Below are positions 61,301 through 64,000 of a DNA stretch of 64,000 bases, in pieces. The notes under the pieces were generated by a model. That model worked only from the letters and a program-made list of their open reading frames with translations. It did not search any database and was not told where the DNA came from. The stretch is from positions 806,001 to 870,000 of the forward strand of contig JAGFBZ010002268.1 in the NCBI GenBank assembly GCA_018398805.1, read 5' to 3'. A program made the translations under genes and the position numbers. The DNA is from Hirundichthys speculiger (taxonomy: Eukaryota; Chordata; Actinopteri; Beloniformes; Exocoetidae). Each line of letters begins with the position of its first letter. Position 1 is the stretch's first letter.

Positions 61301-64000
61301 AAGGAAGAAGAAAATGAGAATAGGGAATGATCTTCTCAAAGAAGAGATGAAACACCCAACCCACTGACTAGAAGATAACTACTGAGCCAAGTGGCTGAAT
61401 TTACAATCCAGTTGGCCTAGTAACATCTGCCAAGCAAAAGGGGGTACTCCTGGTAAGAAAGACATTCCAGGAAGCAGGGGGTGGAAAGCTGACCACAGTA
61501 GCCCGTGATACGCCACTCTCAGATGCTGTCAGAGAAGAAGCCATAAAGCTTTTTGAAGAGTAGGTTGGAGTTTGGACAAATTAAACTCTACTTGAACATT
61601 ACAGCAGCTGACTGGACAGGACGACCATGGGGAATGATGTCCTCTGATGGGAGGGACACAACCTACAGTGCTGTGATGTGATGTATTTGAGGTGGGTCAC
61701 AACGTAAGGAATTGATGTCAAAAACCAAGCTAACACGGCTAATACCAGAACCAGACCATAAAGGAGATTCAATCAAAGCTAAGCTTTGTTGGGTAATCTT
61801 TGCATCCAGGTTCAGGAAGTACTTTGAGAACCATGGAAAGGTGGAGATGGAGCGATTAATTCATCTGGGGAACAGTCAAACAGTCCTGGGAGCCACCCAA
61901 AGAGAAAATTATGAATTGCAAATGTTTTTTACCAAACCGTGAAGGTGAAATTCAGAAGGCTGGGCCAGTGGAAGACTGGTGGTGGATTCCTGGAAGGACT
62001 AAATATTGCTGACATTATTAGAAGAGGATCTTCTCCTGAAGAACTTGATGGATAATTCCACATGACAAGATTGGATGGGAGTTCCTAAGGCAGCCAGTAG
62101 AGAAGTGGCCTGAAAAAAATTGCCAGAGAGATCGCAGCACATGCCAGAGCAAATGTGAACAAGCTCCAGAGAAAATCCTTCACAGTAGCAGTAACTAGAG
62201 CACGAACAAACCAAAATGCAGCAATCAGATGCCACAGTCAAGCTTGAAGGAGGAGATTCAAAAAGAACTAAGCCCAACCATCAGTAACCTTTCCAGGTTG
62301 GTCAGTGTCACTGCCATGATGGACAAATCAAGGGGCCTGCAAAGGGTAAAGGAGCTGTGTTGAAACCACAGGAACACAAAGATGCTCCCAGGAACCTTAT
62401 TCTTGATTCTCAAGAAATCATCACTTTTCCTGATAAAACTTTAAAGAGACAAGTGTACAGAGAAGCAGACTCTGGGCTCATAGTCTGTAGAGGAAGAATC
62501 CAGATGTTTAATGAAGACAAAAAACGTTTTTCCAGTTATATCATATGAAGCATGGTTGTCCACACTAAGAGCCTGAGATGTCCACCAAGCCAGGCATGAT
62601 GATAGACCAGGAATTTTTCTTAGAATAAGAGGGGGGGGAAAGCCTGGGTGATAAAGGGTTGCAAAGAAAGTTGGGGACAGTTGTCATCTGCAGAAAAGCA
62701 AAGCAAAAAAATGTCAGCAGATCCTGAGTGACCTTTCCCCCAGAGAGAACATGCCCAAAACCATTTGAGTTTATGACTTCGGACCTGTTTTGGCCTTGCA
62801 ACATAAAAGATGAAGTGAGTAAAAGGAAAGGGTCCTACTCAAAGTCTGGGGCACTTGCATTGCACTGTATGGCCTCCTGGGCCGTACATGCTGATATCAG
62901 TAATGAGTCATCTGAAAGATTTCTGCCTGCCTATCAGAGATTCACTGCCCTCTGAGGACACCCTAGAAAACTGTGGTCAGACCCAGACACAGATTTTGTG
63001 GGAGCAAAACCTGCACTTCATGAGCTTCACAGATTTGTAACAAGTTAAATAAAACTGGAATTGAAGAAAAGCCTCCAAAGATAGAACAGAGTTCCTTGGA
63101 AGTTTCACCCAGAAGACTCATCCCACAGAAATGGATCAGCAGAAGCAGGAGTGAAGGTAATAAATGAGCCTGAAGCAGCCTTGGTGGTGATGGAATCTTG
63201 ACATAAAGGAAATTCCAGACATTCCTCTTCATGGCAGCAAATTTGGTGAATGAATGGCCTATATATGCTCGAGTCCAGAGCCAGGTGGACTGTGTGGAAT
63301 ACATCAGTCTCCACTTTCTTTTATTAGAGTGAGCCAGACCAAGAGAGGATTCGGGAGACTTATAGTTTGACAGTTATCCATACAAAAGATTTAACAGTAT
63401 TCAGATCGAAATGAACAAATTCTTTAACAAATGTTGCCAATTAACAGGCCCCTACCTCTTCATAAGGCACACCAAGCATAGAAATGATTTGGCTTGCTGG
63501 CCAGAACATATTGAAGAGTCAGTATAAGTTGGGCAGAGTGATCAGTGTTGATCAGTGGTGATCAAGGCATTGTGAGAGATGTACATCTGAAAACCTTATT
63601 TAGCTACCCTGTCCCACTTAAGAAGCCAATCTTTAATAAGGTATTGGACACACACAGGTAGAGACTCTCAGTTGCTGTCACAATTCTTCACAGGGATGTC
63701 AGACACATAGTGATCCTACTCCCTATCAAAGACCAACAAAGAAAAAAAAAAGACTGGAACTGAGACTGTTGTGACTTTATTAGGCTCAGAAGCCAGGAGC
63801 TCAATTGGGAGGTGTTAAGTTAGGTCTATTCTGTCCTCCTTCTTCTACTTTTCTATTTCTAGTCCCTCTCAGATTGTGATACTTAGATTTAATCCAGTTT
63901 AAGTTTACCTAACTTCCAAGCTGGAGACAGCAGTTTCCTGCTAAATGTGTGCCTCTATCTACTAGGTAAACACAGGTAGAGAAACTTTAATTGGTTGCAT
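58380..64000 (+). mobile_element. BEL/Pao LTR retrotransposon, heavily decayed, runs off the window
   Basis: Order on the plus strand: a possible LTR/leader remnant near 58380-58640 (AATAAA at 58415); gag-like pieces (58741-58890, 59100-59460); a Cys/His knuckle region CKRCFGCHDDGSYC near 59620-59660; protease/RT-linker pieces at 60080-60650; reverse transcriptase with HLGDIKKMYNSV (about 60820-60858) and the catalytic YVDD at 61054-61065; RNase H-like DSQTV-type block (LGNSQTVLGA) near 61870-61905; an integrase zinc-binding piece (62440-62550) and integrase core with DLFWP and SDPDTDFVGAKPAL (62780-63015). Frame changes and stops occur throughout. A 3' LTR may begin at TGTTAAGTTAGG near 63814. 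It is non-functional. Confidence 0.75.

Overview
The window is vertebrate nuclear DNA, almost certainly from a ray-finned (teleost) fish. The evidence is intron-split genes with GT/AG junctions, two recognisable vertebrate genes, abundant Tc1, pogo, hAT, TTAA-type and BEL/Pao relics of the kind that fill fish genomes, and many CA/GT, GA and AT microsatellites. Nothing prokaryotic is present (no operons, CRISPR arrays or phage genes).

Layout. Positions 1-480: a 24-bp palindromic tandem repeat and two initiator-tRNA-like relics. 720-6450: a decayed mobile unit with a transposase-like gene and a SAM-domain (SAMD3-like) gene, closed on the right by a CACTGTAA-type terminal repeat. 6480-7390: a Tc1-type relic interrupted by another repeat. 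7600-12313: tmem208 (+ strand, six exons, apparently intact), with transposon fragments in its introns, including a pogo-like MITE that was itself invaded twice. 12314-30005: about 17.7 kb of intergenic DNA with repeats (TTAA MITEs, LINE tails, a pogo derivative carrying a CENP-B-like N-terminus) and possible regulatory stretches. 30006-49344: smad6 (+ strand, four coding exons, a 16-kb third intron). 49345-58380: 3' UTR, a 1.56-kb TIR element and a Tc1 relic. 58380-64000: a heavily mutated BEL/Pao retrotransposon that runs off the window.

The two functional genes are independent. tmem208 encodes an ER membrane protein (SND2 homologue) behind a CRE/ETS-type, apparently TATA-less promoter. smad6 encodes an inhibitory SMAD that damps BMP signalling. 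Around smad6 there are GC-box plus AGAC/GTCT composites of the kind BMP-SMADs bind, the best at 28311-28329, which fits the known negative-feedback induction of SMAD6 by BMP.

Most unusual points: (1) smad6 exon 1 changes reading frame between about 30336 and 30437, so it is either a sequence error or a broken first exon; (2) the Smad6 MH2 domain carries an extra, His-rich loop of about 26 residues relative to the human protein; (3) a SAM-domain gene lies beside a transposase-like gene inside what may be one transposon. All homology statements come from recognising motifs by eye; no search was run.
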